A stretch of 64,000 bases of DNA from Sphingobacterium thalpophilum (GTDB taxonomy: Bacteria; Bacteroidota; Bacteroidia; Sphingobacteriales; Sphingobacteriaceae): positions 2,976,001 to 3,040,000 of the forward strand of contig NZ_CP151087.1 in assembly GCF_038396785.1 (NCBI RefSeq). The letters run 5' to 3'. Under the pieces are notes generated by a model. The model ran no database searches. It worked only from the letters and a program-made list of their open reading frames with translations, and was not told the origin of the DNA. Of this stretch, positions 29,162-38,515 are shown one piece after another. Each line of letters opens with the position of its first letter. Position 1 is the first letter of the stretch. The position numbers and the translations under genes were made by a program.

Positions 29162-30140
29162 CGAAAAAATTAATCTTAAAAACAAAAATAGAACCAAATA
29201 TAGCTGGAAGAATCAAATTAACGAACCAAATACAGGAAACAATAGCCATTACAGCAATCTCTTGTGTGGTAATATAGCTATATAGATTGCTAGCAACAAA
29301 ACTTCTCACACTGAAATCAAAAATATCCAATGTAGGTAGCGCTGCCTGAACAAAAAACAGAATAAAAATCATCAGAATCATGGATAAAAGTGGTAGCTCA
29401 GGCAAAGTTAGCTTCATCAAGATGATATACTGCGAAGTAAAAATAACAAATCGCGCCAAAGAATTTAAAAGAACAATACTGAGCTCACGCATTGAATAGT
29501 GCTCCAATACTTCAAAGAAGGGCTTAATTCGCGTCAAAAACTTAATTTTCCCGACCAATAAATCGATCCATTTTACATTGAAATATAAGATGACAAATCC
29601 TCCAGCATAGATAATAGCAAGTAGCCATACCCCAAATTGTACTGTTAAAGGAGTAGAAAGAAATTTACAGATAAACCAAGCGATACTTAGTGACCCCGCA
29701 ACGCTTGTGAGCACCAATTGCGCAAATAATCCAACGCCCATCGCTACGGCTCCCTTTGCTCGATGTTGGGGCTGTAGAAAAAGTACCCGCCCGCCATATT
29801 CGCCAATCCTATTAGGTGTAAAAATAGCCCAGGTAAGCCCGCAGAAAACGGATTGGAAAGCCTTCCAAAATGAAATATGCTCCAGTTTAGATGCAAGATA
29901 CCGCCATTTCACAACTTCAAGCAACCAATTGATAAGCATTAAAACCACAATTAAAATAAGGGTCCAAACAACCGAATGCTGCTCCAAACCAGCAATTAGG
30001 GTTTTGAATTTCTCAATATTGCTTCTATCGGATACCTTCACAACGATATACCAGGTCGCTAGGGCGAAAACCAGTATCTTCAATAAAAGACTGATGTATT
30101 TTTTTTGTCTTCCAGTCAACTTTCGATAATTAGAGAGCAA
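29145..30140 (-). CDS. Flippase-like membrane protein (UPF0104 family)
   Basis: 331 residues with about eight membrane helices. Segments ending in FTPNRIGEYGGRVLFLQP and the charged loop after it resemble the UPF0104/YbhN superfamily, and the AALPTLDIFDFSVRSF stretch matches the second conserved motif loosely. The start codon is TTG: an in-frame stop lies five codons upstream and no ATG fits. It overlaps the downstream GT2 gene, so the two are coupled. It is diverged from the member at 22585. Confidence 0.8.
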   Translation of the reverse strand: MLSNYRKLTGRQKKYISLLLKILVFALATWYIVVKVSDRSNIEKFKTLIAGLEQHSVVWTLILIVVLMLINWLLEVVKWRYLASKLEHISFWKAFQSVFCGLTWAIFTPNRIGEYGGRVLFLQPQHRAKGAVAMGVGLFAQLVLTSVAGSLSIAWFICKFLSTPLTVQFGVWLLAIIYAGGFVILYFNVKWIDLLVGKIKFLTRIKPFFEVLEHYSMRELSIVLLNSLARFVIFTSQYIILMKLTLPELPLLSMILMIFILFFVQAALPTLDIFDFSVRSFVASNLYSYITTQEIAVMAIVSCIWFVNLILPAIFGSIFVFKINFFGDTNS

Positions 30141-30219
30141 TGTTACTAAATTTTAGCCAAATGATTAAGTTTTGTCGAATGCAATCCGCGAATAAAACGC
30201 AAAATTTGTAATATTGTAT

Positions 30220-30786
30220 ATGCAGAAGGAAAAGGCGAAAGAAAGAATAATTTTAGGAATCGACCCCGGTACCGTTGTACTGGGATATGGCATCATCAAA
30301 GAAGTCGGCAATAACATATCCTTGATCTCAATGGGGGTCATCAAAATGGGACATTTAGACGATCATGCTCTAAAACTACAACGTATTTTCAAAAAAACTT
30401 CGGCTTTAATGCAGGAATATAATCCCGACTGTGTAGCCCTTGAATCACCATTTTATGGCAAAAACATACAGGTCATGCTCAAACTAGGGCGAGCTCAAGG
30501 TGTTGCTATGGCGGCGGCGCTGGCGCAAGATATTCCGATCTTTGAATATTCTCCAAGAAAGATAAAACAATCCGTTACAGGAAATGGAAATGCGACAAAG
30601 GAGCAGGTTTCCGCTATGCTAAAAAATCTATTAAAATTTGAGGAAACACCACAATTTTTAGATGCCACCGACGGATTGGCAATTGCTGTCTGCCACTCGT
30701 TTCAGAAAAATGCAGTATCAGGCAACAGTAAGTCGTACACGGGATGGTCCGCCTTTATCAAAGATAACAAGGATCGAATCAAGTAA
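30220..30786 (+). CDS. ruvC: Holliday junction resolvase RuvC
   Basis: 188 residues from the ATG at 30220 (the frame also has an upstream TTG). The first catalytic Asp is in ILGIDPGT, the Glu in ALESPFYGKN, and the C-terminal Asp pair in LDATDGLAIAVCH. It cuts Holliday junctions formed by recombination. ruvA and ruvB are not adjacent, which is common in Bacteroidota. It ends directly against the convergent gene that follows. Confidence 0.96.
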   Translation: MQKEKAKERIILGIDPGTVVLGYGIIKEVGNNISLISMGVIKMGHLDDHALKLQRIFKKTSALMQEYNPDCVALESPFYGKNIQVMLKLGRAQGVAMAAALAQDIPIFEYSPRKIKQSVTGNGNATKEQVSAMLKNLLKFEETPQFLDATDGLAIAVCHSFQKNAVSGNSKSYTGWSAFIKDNKDRIK

Positions 30787-31833
30787 TTACATTTGCACCT
30801 GACGAATCACATTCTTCACATTCAATTCCACAATATCCGTCATCGTTTTACACTTGAGGTAGGAGTTGTTCTGATAAAATTCAGCATAGCCCTCACGTAA
30901 CTGTTTGATATTCTCCTGGGTCGAGAGCACCTGCGTTTGCGAGGCATCCCTCAGATCAGCGATCCGATGTCTTTCGCTTCGAACTCTATGCACAATAGAG
31001 GAACGCTCCTCTTGTTGGTATTGCAGTACTGTTTTTTCATTGAGATGTTCCATCGCCAGTTTGACATAGGGAAGATTCTCCTTAAAAAATTGCGGCATAT
31101 ATACCTTCGGATTTCCTTCATAAAACTGCTGGTCAAAATCTATTGCCCGAATTCGAAACTGGAAATCATCAAAATCTGGTGTAATCTGCATCACGAAATT
31201 GTATGCCCGCATATCCCCCAACAACGTAATAATACATCGCTCATTAAACTTGACAAATTCTTTGGAAATCCGGGTCAGATTATAATCAGGCGAGAACATA
31301 CGTGTTTTCGAAAAAGTGTCTCCCGGAATTCCAACAATATGTTCCTCAACCAAGGTATCATGGTCTACCATATAATTCACCTGATTGGGCGACAATATTT
31401 CTTCCAACTCCAGTCCATATATTCTTGATGCATCGGCCTGCTTGATGTAAAAATAATCATACACATCATTTAAACGGTTCACGATACGAATACGAAAGGG
31501 TTTCGTATTGCCAAAGCCGCAGTACTCGACACGATCAATATATTTATGCTGGACGATTCGCGTATTACCTGATGCTTTCAGTTTAGCATAAATCACCTTC
31601 AACCCGTCATATAATTGGTCAATGAGATATTGTGGATACAGTGGAGTCTCCCAAAAAGTATCGTTGCCAAATTTATCCATAACAGGTACTGTCTCCGTAA
31701 AATTCAGTAGATCCTTATATCCTATAGGCAATTTTTCATCTCGCTGATACAGCTTAAGGTATTTATGAAGTCCTTCCCCTACTTCAAAAATCGGCTTCTT
31801 TTTCGAAATCTTTACATCTTGAACTTCTTCCAT
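30787..31833 (-). CDS. Unknown protein with kinase-like sequence motifs
   Basis: 348 residues from the ATG at 31833; the upstream in-frame start is TTG. No named family is recognised. By eye there is a kinase-like order: a strand ending in FYIKQAD (Lys131), a helix GLELEEIL with Glu142/144, a hinge-like LVEEHIVGIPGD, then LLGDMRAYNFVM with Asp207 and Asn212 spaced like HGDxxxxN, and RAIDFDQ with Asp232 like the metal-binding DFD. The last 90 residues are helical and basic. No signal peptide. A phosphotransferase-like role is inference only. Confidence 0.62.
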   Translation of the reverse strand: MEEVQDVKISKKKPIFEVGEGLHKYLKLYQRDEKLPIGYKDLLNFTETVPVMDKFGNDTFWETPLYPQYLIDQLYDGLKVIYAKLKASGNTRIVQHKYIDRVEYCGFGNTKPFRIRIVNRLNDVYDYFYIKQADASRIYGLELEEILSPNQVNYMVDHDTLVEEHIVGIPGDTFSKTRMFSPDYNLTRISKEFVKFNERCIITLLGDMRAYNFVMQITPDFDDFQFRIRAIDFDQQFYEGNPKVYMPQFFKENLPYVKLAMEHLNEKTVLQYQQEERSSIVHRVRSERHRIADLRDASQTQVLSTQENIKQLREGYAEFYQNNSYLKCKTMTDIVELNVKNVIRQVQM

Positions 31834-32221
31834 CGCTATTCCGTATTTGATTTTTCGTTTATTCAAACATCACACGGTTGGCTACATTTTTAACCTAACA
31901 ACCGCTAAATACGAACTGATTAGATTGTTAATAGGCCAACTGCATTTCCTACTTCTTAAAAAGGCAATACTAAATTAATTTATCATAATCCTGATATCAA
32001 ACATGAAAACAATCACTTAACCTATAATAAGATCACCATGAAACAATTATAATCACTTTCAATCAAAAACATATAACATTATCAATATGAATAAGTATTT
32101 TTTATTAAATTTACATCTATAAACCGAAAATTCTTAGTAATTTTGAAATAAATTTAATTATTTTAGCTATTGGTCAGATCTTGATGCAACGACCAATTAA
32201 TGAACACAAAAACCATTGTTA
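31834..32221. promoter_or_regulatory. AT-rich intergenic control region of the Lrp/AsnC gene
   Basis: No gene is visible. TAATTTTG at 32138-32145 matches the -7 consensus for the lrp-type gene, but lacks a -33 TTG at 19-21 bp. The stretch is divergent between the kinase-like gene and the regulator. Confidence 0.4.
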
Positions 32222-32695
32222 ATGGAAAATCAATATGCAAACTATGATCTAGACAATTTGGATATCCAAATCTTGTCTATTCTAATGAACGATGCCTCTA
32301 TTCCTTATACAGAAATAGCAAAAAAGCTAATTGTATCAGGTGGTACAATTCACGTTAGAATGAAGAAGATGGAAGAACTAGGTATCATTAGAGGGTCAAA
32401 TCTAATTATCAATCCTCAAAAAGTCGGATTTGATATCACGGCCTTTTTGGGTATCTATCTTGAAAAAGGTTCACAATATGCAGATGCGGTAGATAAATTG
32501 AAAGAAATCAAAGAAGTGGTCGAATTACACTATTGTACTGGCCAATACAGTATTTTTGCAAAAATCATCTGTAGAGATACAGTTCACCTGAGAAAAGTAT
32601 TGAATGAAGATATTCAATCCGTACCAGGGATTCAACGTACCGAGACGATCATCTCTCTCGAGGAGAGTATCAAACGTCAAATCAGCTTAGTCTAG
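32222..32695 (+). CDS. Lrp/AsnC-family transcriptional regulator
   Basis: 157 residues from the ATG at 32222. An N-terminal winged helix-turn-helix (LDIQILSILMNDASIPYTEIAKKL, then VSGGTIHVRMKKMEELGII) is followed by the ligand-binding RAM domain (ITAFLGIYLEKG, VELHYCTGQYSIFAKIICRD). It converges on the arginine cluster and may sense an amino acid and control it, as such regulators often act on neighbours; there is no direct proof. Confidence 0.92.
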   Translation: MENQYANYDLDNLDIQILSILMNDASIPYTEIAKKLIVSGGTIHVRMKKMEELGIIRGSNLIINPQKVGFDITAFLGIYLEKGSQYADAVDKLKEIKEVVELHYCTGQYSIFAKIICRDTVHLRKVLNEDIQSVPGIQRTETIISLEESIKRQISLV

Positions 32696-32737
32696 TATAA
32701 AAAAAGCTTCCATAAAAATGGAAGCTTTTTTTATACT
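32694..32737. terminator. Bidirectional terminator between the regulator and argE
   Basis: A perfect 20-bp stem (32694-32713 with 32718-32737, loop AAAA) with long A and T runs in the arms. It touches the stop codons of both converging genes. Confidence 0.92.
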
Positions 32738-33795
32738 ATCTTTTCTAACATTGCGATATAGAGATCGATCCCTGCTCTAATTTCATCGATATAGATAAAC
32801 TCATCTGCCATATGCGACCGCGCGCTATCGCCAGGTCCCAGCTTCAGAGAAGGGACAGGAATAAGAGCCTGATCGCTCATCGTCGGTGAACCATATACTT
32901 TACGTCCCAGTAGAATGCCTGCTTTGACAATTGGATGCGTTTCAGGAATAGAAGAAGACTTCAGGCGCGTCGATCTCGCTGTGACCTCTGATTTGACATG
33001 AGACTTGATAATATCCAACGTCTCTTCATTCGAATAAGCATCTGTGGTTCTGACATCGACAACAAAGTTACAAGTAGCCGGTACCACATTGTGCTGTGAT
33101 CCCGCCTGAATCACGGTTACCGACATCTTAATTGGGCCTAAAGTTGAAGAAGTCCTTTCAAATGTATAATTTTGAAACCATTCAATATCCCTAATCGCTT
33201 TGTAGATAGCATTATCGCCCTCATTACGTGCGGCATGTCCAGCAGTTCCTAAAGCGGTACAATCCAACACCATCAGCCCCTTTTCTGCAATTGCCAAATC
33301 CAATAAGGTAGGTTCACCCACAATTGCAAAATCAATTGGACCGATATCATCCAAAACAGATTCTACACCGTTCTTACCTGAGATCTCTTCTTCAGCACTG
33401 GCGACCAGACAGAAGTTATACTTCAACTCCGTCTGCTGGTAAAAATACAAAAATGTAGCTATCAATGATACCAAACAGCCCCCAGCATCATTGCTTCCCA
33501 ATCCGAACAATTTACCTTCCTCTACAGTTGCTGCCAAAGGATCTCTCGTATAACCCGTATTTGGTTTAACTGTATCGTGATGCGAATTAAGCAATATCGT
33601 AGGTTTAGTGATATCATAATGGGCGTTATACACCCAGACATTATTGCCTTTCCGATGTGTTTTTATATCACGCTCCTGAAAGAAGCGATCAATTAAATCT
33701 GCCGTGAACTCTTCCTCTTTACTTAAAGACGACAGTCCAATTAATTGTTTTAAAAGGGCCAGCGCATCTTCAAATAGACGCTGTTTATCCTTCAT
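32731..33795 (-). CDS. argE: M20-family deacylase of arginine biosynthesis
   Basis: 354 residues of the M20 zinc peptidase family: NSHHDTVKPN, GSNDAGGCL, SAEEEISGKNG and VGEPT are the metal and catalytic segments. In Bacteroidota this protein removes the N-acyl group (probably succinyl) from acylcitrulline or acylornithine. Its start overlaps proC by 11 bp and it is the last gene of the cluster argD-argF'-argB-proC-argE. Which acyl group it takes is inferred from argF'. Confidence 0.9.
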   Translation of the reverse strand: MKDKQRLFEDALALLKQLIGLSSLSKEEEFTADLIDRFFQERDIKTHRKGNNVWVYNAHYDITKPTILLNSHHDTVKPNTGYTRDPLAATVEEGKLFGLGSNDAGGCLVSLIATFLYFYQQTELKYNFCLVASAEEEISGKNGVESVLDDIGPIDFAIVGEPTLLDLAIAEKGLMVLDCTALGTAGHAARNEGDNAIYKAIRDIEWFQNYTFERTSSTLGPIKMSVTVIQAGSQHNVVPATCNFVVDVRTTDAYSNEETLDIIKSHVKSEVTARSTRLKSSSIPETHPIVKAGILLGRKVYGSPTMSDQALIPVPSLKLGPGDSARSHMADEFIYIDEIRAGIDLYIAMLEKIV

Positions 33796-34591
33796 GGTAT
33801 AGTCCTCCTGCTTTATCCGCAGACAGTTTAATTCCCTTTATAAAAGCAGAACTAAAACCGTTATGTTCCATTTCGTTCAATCCCGCTATTGTACATCCCT
33901 TGGGTGACGTCACCTTATCAATCTCTCCTTCTGGATGAGCATTGGTATGCAATAGCAAATCAGCAGCGCCTTTTGCAGTTTGAACTGCCATTTTTAATGC
34001 ATCATGCGCATGAAATCCGATTTCAACTCCACCTTGTGAAGCCGCGCGAATAGCACGCAGGAAGAACGCAATACCGCAGGCACACAATGCCGTTGCCGAT
34101 GTCATCAGGTCTTCATTAATGACAACCACTGAACCAACAGTTTCAAACATCTTCTCAACCTCCTTCAAACTATCGTCCGAAGCATTGTCGCTGGCGATAC
34201 ACGTCATTGATTGAGCTATTGCTATTGCTGTGTTGGGCATTGCCCGTATAACTGTGGCATCTGCACCCAACTCTGCTTTCAAATCAGCACAAGAGACTCC
34301 TGACACAATAGAGACAAAAATCTGATTTGTCTTGTCAATGACTGGAGCGACTTCCACCAATACCTTTTTTAGTTGTTGAGGTAGTATTGCGAAAACAACA
34401 ATATCAGCCCCCTTTACAGCGAGCCTATTATCATTACTTACTGAGAAGCCCTGGCTCGCTTCTTCGGCCAGTGCATTCAAATTTCTCCTCGTCAATGTAA
34501 TATCGGCAGCATTGGCAAATTCACTTTTTACAAGTCCTTTTGCCAAAGAAAGACCGATATTACCGCTTCCGATAATGGTGACCTTTTTCAT
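33785..34591 (-). CDS. proC: Pyrroline-5-carboxylate reductase
   Basis: 268 residues. The N-terminal Rossmann motif IGSGNIGLSLAKGL and the C-terminal helical domain with CGIAFFLRAIRA and SPKGCTIAGLNEMEHNG are typical of ProC. It reduces pyrroline-5-carboxylate to proline. Its place between argB and argE joins proline and arginine synthesis, a common Bacteroidota arrangement. Confidence 0.94.
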   Translation of the reverse strand: MKKVTIIGSGNIGLSLAKGLVKSEFANAADITLTRRNLNALAEEASQGFSVSNDNRLAVKGADIVVFAILPQQLKKVLVEVAPVIDKTNQIFVSIVSGVSCADLKAELGADATVIRAMPNTAIAIAQSMTCIASDNASDDSLKEVEKMFETVGSVVVINEDLMTSATALCACGIAFFLRAIRAASQGGVEIGFHAHDALKMAVQTAKGAADLLLHTNAHPEGEIDKVTSPKGCTIAGLNEMEHNGFSSAFIKGIKLSADKAGGLYHEG

Positions 34592-34618
34592 AGCGATCGT
34601 TGGGTTTAGGTTAGATTT

Positions 34619-35416
34619 TTATTTTAATGTCAAGCAAGTGCCAAATTGTCCTTGTTGAAACAAATGCAAATTATTAGCATTTCCAATATAGACCTCTTGA
34701 ACACCTTTATTTATAGCATTGAATGCATTTTGCAACTTAGGAATCATCCCGTCATTCACCACGCCGGATTCCTTAAGATGTTCAAACTCTTCTGACTTAA
34801 TCGTTGGGATTACTGAATTCTCATCTGTTACATCGCGTAAAACGCCGTTCTTCTCAAAACAATAAACCAGAGAAGTTTCATATAATGAAGCCAAAGACAC
34901 CGCCAATGAAGAAGCTATAGTATCCGCGTTGGTATTGAGCAATTGTCCAAGGCCATTGTGTGTAATAGCTGAAAACACAGGAACAAACCCTGCTTCCAAA
35001 AACTTCTTGATGGCCAGGGTATTTACAGAGTCATGCAACAAATCACCTACAAAGCCATAATCGATATCTTTTACAGGACGCTTTATCGCTTTTATGACAT
35101 CCCCATCAGCTCCGGTTAATCCGACGGCATCGCATTTCAAATTTTGCAACTTAGCAACGATTGTCTTGTTTGTCAATCCGGCGTATACCATTGTTACAAT
35201 GCGTAACATTTCCTCATTTGTCACACGACGCCCTTCTATCATTTGGGCTTCAATTCCAAGTTCACTAGCCAGGCGAGTCGCTATTTTACCACCGCCATGT
35301 ACAAGAATCTTTTTCCCTGACAATGCAGAGAACTTTTCCAAAAAAGAATCCAATTGGCGTTCATCATCAATAATATTCCCGCCAATTTTAATTATATTTA
35401 ATACACTATTAGCCAT
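34619..35416 (-). CDS. argB: N-acylglutamate kinase (acetyl- or succinylglutamate)
   Basis: 265 residues of the amino acid kinase family: NIIKIGGNIID, KKILVHGGGKIATRLA, AVGLTGADGD and the C-terminal GVVNDGMIPKLQNA are the substrate and ATP loops of ArgB. It phosphorylates N-acylglutamate. If the pathway uses succinyl intermediates, as the transcarbamylase suggests, the substrate is succinylglutamate. Confidence 0.94.
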   Translation of the reverse strand: MANSVLNIIKIGGNIIDDERQLDSFLEKFSALSGKKILVHGGGKIATRLASELGIEAQMIEGRRVTNEEMLRIVTMVYAGLTNKTIVAKLQNLKCDAVGLTGADGDVIKAIKRPVKDIDYGFVGDLLHDSVNTLAIKKFLEAGFVPVFSAITHNGLGQLLNTNADTIASSLAVSLASLYETSLVYCFEKNGVLRDVTDENSVIPTIKSEEFEHLKESGVVNDGMIPKLQNAFNAINKGVQEVYIGNANNLHLFQQGQFGTCLTLK

Positions 35417-35467
35417 TACGCAACTTTTCCCAATAAAAATAGTTTTTCAATAATCTATAGGATTGGA

Positions 35468-36430
35468 CTATGCCAAATCCTCTAACATACGTTTCAAAAC
35501 AACCTGAGCAGCCCATACACGGTTGCTAGCCTCTTTAATCACGAGTGAATTTGGTCCATCTAAAATCTCAGAAGACAATTCAAGATCTCTTCTTACTGGC
35601 AAACAATGCATTACTTTGGCATCATTCGTCAAATTGAGCTTCTTGTTATCCATCATCCAATCTTCATCAACACCATATACCTCGCCATATTCTTGATAAG
35701 AAGACCAGTTTTTCACATAGACAAAATCAGCATTCTTTAAACTTTCTTCAAGATTATTAGATATGGTTGCTCCAGCGGTAAATTCTTCACTTAACTCATA
35801 GCCCATAGGTTGAGCTATCGTAAAATCGACCAATCCCTCTTCTTGTGCTTTGCACATCCATTCTGCGAAAGAATTAGGTACCGCTTGAGGTAATGCCTTA
35901 ACATGCGGAGCCCAAGCCAATACCACTTTCGGCTTTTCAGTCTTCTTGTACTCAGTGATGGTAATCATATCTGTCAAACTCTGCAGTGGATGGCGTGTTG
36001 CACTCTCTAAGGAAACAACTGGAACACCACAGTACTTAATGAATTTGTTAAACAGGTCTTCACTATAATCCTCTTCACGATCTTTCAATTTTGGAAAGGA
36101 ACGAAGTCCCAAAATATCACAATACTCACCCATAACAGCAGCGGCCTCGCGAATATGTTCAACAGTTGTCCCGTTCATCACAACACCATCCTGTGTTTCA
36201 AGCGCCCAACCATCTTTATCCATATTCATGACCATCACATTCATGCCCAAATTCATTGCCGCTTTTTGTGTGCTCAGACGCGTACGCAAACTCGGATTCA
36301 AAAATACAAGTCCCAACGTTTTATGTTGACCAAGGTCCTGATTGTCATATGGTGCCGCTTTCAAAGCTAACGCTTCTTGAACAACGTCCGCTACACTAGA
36401 CACATCCTTAACAGAGAAAAACTTTTTCAT
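35468..36430 (-). CDS. argF': N-succinylornithine carbamoyltransferase-like protein
   Basis: 320 residues. The carbamoyl-phosphate loop is PSLRTRLST, and HCLPVRRD and the tail TDMITI region are present. This is the Bacteroides/Xanthomonas AOTCase/SOTCase type, not classical OTCase. The residue before EHI (codon 90) is Val. As I recall, Xanthomonas N-acetylornithine enzyme has Glu at this place and Bacteroides fragilis N-succinylornithine enzyme has Pro, and replacing the Glu with Pro, Ser or Val switches it toward succinylornithine. I therefore predict a succinylornithine enzyme. Confidence 0.88.
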   Translation of the reverse strand: MKKFFSVKDVSSVADVVQEALALKAAPYDNQDLGQHKTLGLVFLNPSLRTRLSTQKAAMNLGMNVMVMNMDKDGWALETQDGVVMNGTTVEHIREAAAVMGEYCDILGLRSFPKLKDREEDYSEDLFNKFIKYCGVPVVSLESATRHPLQSLTDMITITEYKKTEKPKVVLAWAPHVKALPQAVPNSFAEWMCKAQEEGLVDFTIAQPMGYELSEEFTAGATISNNLEESLKNADFVYVKNWSSYQEYGEVYGVDEDWMMDNKKLNLTNDAKVMHCLPVRRDLELSSEILDGPNSLVIKEASNRVWAAQVVLKRMLEDLA

Positions 36431-36574
36431 CTATATTTATTTATTCGAGTGCATTTTCAACGAGCAATCAATAGGCCCGTCACACTCAGTATATATTCTA
36501 ACTACTACAGCGCAATCAAATTTAAATGAGCCAATGTGTGGCTATTGGATAATTTGATCGACAGCTTTAAGGTT

Positions 36575-37720
36575 CTATGCAACCGTTACTGCTTTGATAT
36601 GTGCTTTCAATGCCGATAAAAACTGATCAGCATGATCTTTCGTAATATTCAAAGCAGGCAACAAGCGAATCACAAAAGGCTTAGCCTCCCCTGTAAAGAT
36701 ACGGTTCTTTACCAAGAGATCTTTCTTCACATGGGCCAAAGATTCAGGTAGTTCTATACCGATCATTAATCCTCGGCCTCTCACTTCGACAATTTCCTCG
36801 ATTTGCTTAAGCTCATCAATAAGATATTGTCCGACTTGAGCCGCATTCTCCATCAGTTTATCTTGTTGGATAATCTCCAATACAGCCAGTGCGGCAGCAC
36901 ATGCGAGATGATTGCCACCAAATGTCGTCCCCAAACTCCCGTAAGTCGCTTTAAATTTGGGCGATATACTGATTGCACCGATTGGAAAACCATTGCCCAT
37001 ACCTTTTGCCATCGTGTAAATATCGGCTTCGACGCCCGAATAGTCCTGTGCATAGAATAAGCCTGTTCTTCCATATCCACATTGCACTTCGTCTGCAATA
37101 AACACGGCATTATATTGATCGCAAAGAGAGCGAATCAACTGAAGAAACGATACTGACGCTTCTCTGATTCCACCTACGCCCTGGATACTTTCTACGATAA
37201 CAGATGAAATTTCATTACCATATGATGCGAAAGCTTCAGTCAAAGCCGCTTCATCATTAAAAGGAAGAAAAACAATATTGTCCGTCTCGTTTACAGGAGC
37301 CACGATACTCGGGTTATCTGTTGCCGCTACGGCCAATGAGGTTCTTCCATGAAACGCTTTTGAAAACGCTATGACTTTTTTTCGCTTATTGTAAAAAGAT
37401 GCCAGCTTCAATGCGTTTTCATTTGCTTCCGCGCCAGAATTGCAAAGAAATAAATCATAATCAACCTTTCCCGAAACTTCCCCTAACAATCGGGCAAGTT
37501 CACGCTGAATTGGAATCTCGACAGAGTTGGAATAGAACCCAATACGGTTCAATTGTTCTGTGATGCGTTGTACATAATGTGGGTGCGTGTGTCCGATCGA
37601 TATCACAGCATGGCCACCATACAAGTCCAAGTAAGCATTTCCTTCGGCATCCCACACCGTTGATCCATTAGCCTTTACTATGTTAATGGGATTAATGGGA
37701 TAAACATCAAATGGTTTCAT
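36575..37720 (-). CDS. argD: N-acylornithine aminotransferase
   Basis: 381 residues of the class III PLP aminotransferases. CNSGAEANENALK, GRTSLAVAAT, FIADEVQCGYGRTG and the PLP-Lys segment TMAKGMGNGFPIGA are present. It makes N-acylornithine from the semialdehyde. It is the first gene of the visible arg cluster; argC, argG and argH are not in this window. A -7-like TATATTTG lies upstream on the minus strand at 37788-37795. Confidence 0.95.
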   Translation of the reverse strand: MKPFDVYPINPINIVKANGSTVWDAEGNAYLDLYGGHAVISIGHTHPHYVQRITEQLNRIGFYSNSVEIPIQRELARLLGEVSGKVDYDLFLCNSGAEANENALKLASFYNKRKKVIAFSKAFHGRTSLAVAATDNPSIVAPVNETDNIVFLPFNDEAALTEAFASYGNEISSVIVESIQGVGGIREASVSFLQLIRSLCDQYNAVFIADEVQCGYGRTGLFYAQDYSGVEADIYTMAKGMGNGFPIGAISISPKFKATYGSLGTTFGGNHLACAAALAVLEIIQQDKLMENAAQVGQYLIDELKQIEEIVEVRGRGLMIGIELPESLAHVKKDLLVKNRIFTGEAKPFVIRLLPALNITKDHADQFLSALKAHIKAVTVA

Positions 37721-37825
37721 CTTAATGAATTATAGATTGATAAACGAAATAGCTTGTATTAGAAAAAGCTATCAGATTTTAGCATTACAAATATATCAGT
37801 TATAACGGTAGGAATGGTCATAAAA

Positions 37826-37858
37826 TAAAAAAAGTCCCCTTAAAAAGAGGACTTTTTC
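37826..37858 (-). terminator. Terminator of the ribosomal cluster (after rplQ)
   Basis: A 12-bp stem with one mismatch is followed on the minus strand by seven T residues, 20 bp beyond the rplQ stop. Confidence 0.82.
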
Positions 37859-37877
37859 TATGATAACGGGAACAATA

Positions 37878-38384
37878 TTATTCTCCGTCAACTTTTTCTT
37901 CACCTTCTACTTCAGCTTTTACTTCCGAAGGAGCGTCAGTTTCAGCCGGAGCAGCAGCTTTTTTAGCACCGCCACGACGACGAGTCGCTTTTTTCTCAGC
38001 TGCAGCAGCTTTTTTACCGTAGATTTCGTTGTAATCAACTAGCTCGATGAAAGCCATTTCTGCGTTATCACCTAAACGGTTTTCCATTTTGATGATACGA
38101 GTGTAACCACCTGGACGGTTAGCTACTTTTTCAGAAATTTCGCGGAACAAGATAGAAACTGCGTCTTTATCTTTCAAATAAGCGAATACTGTACGACGAG
38201 AGTGTGTTGTGTCGTTTTTAGATTTAGTAATCAAAGGCTCAACGTATGTACGCAATGCTTTAGCTTTAGCCAAAGTTGTAGTAATACGTTTGTGTAGGAT
38301 TAATGATGTTGCCATGTTAGCCAACATTGCTTTTCTATGGCTATCCGTACGGCCTAAGTGATTTACTTTTTTTCCGTGTCTCAT
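37878..38384 (-). CDS. rplQ: Ribosomal protein L17
   Basis: 168 residues. The L17 core ([33 protein letters not shown]) occupies about the first 120 residues. A basic-then-acidic tail ([18 protein letters not shown], then [10 protein letters not shown]) lengthens it beyond the E. coli protein (127 aa), as in other Bacteroidota. Large subunit; last gene of the alpha part of the cluster. Confidence 0.98.
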   Translation of the reverse strand: MRHGKKVNHLGRTDSHRKAMLANMATSLILHKRITTTLAKAKALRTYVEPLITKSKNDTTHSRRTVFAYLKDKDAVSILFREISEKVANRPGGYTRIIKMENRLGDNAEMAFIELVDYNEIYGKKAAAAEKKATRRRGGAKKAAAPAETDAPSEVKAEVEGEEKVDGE

Positions 38385-38515
38385 TTTGATTTTATTATAC
38401 TATATATACCGTTCTTGTTTTACCTAAATTGTTAAACTTTTCAAAGGCAATATGCCCATCTTCTTCAGCAATCGATTTCAAGAGGAATTACATATAGTGG
38501 TCGCTTAATAAATTA

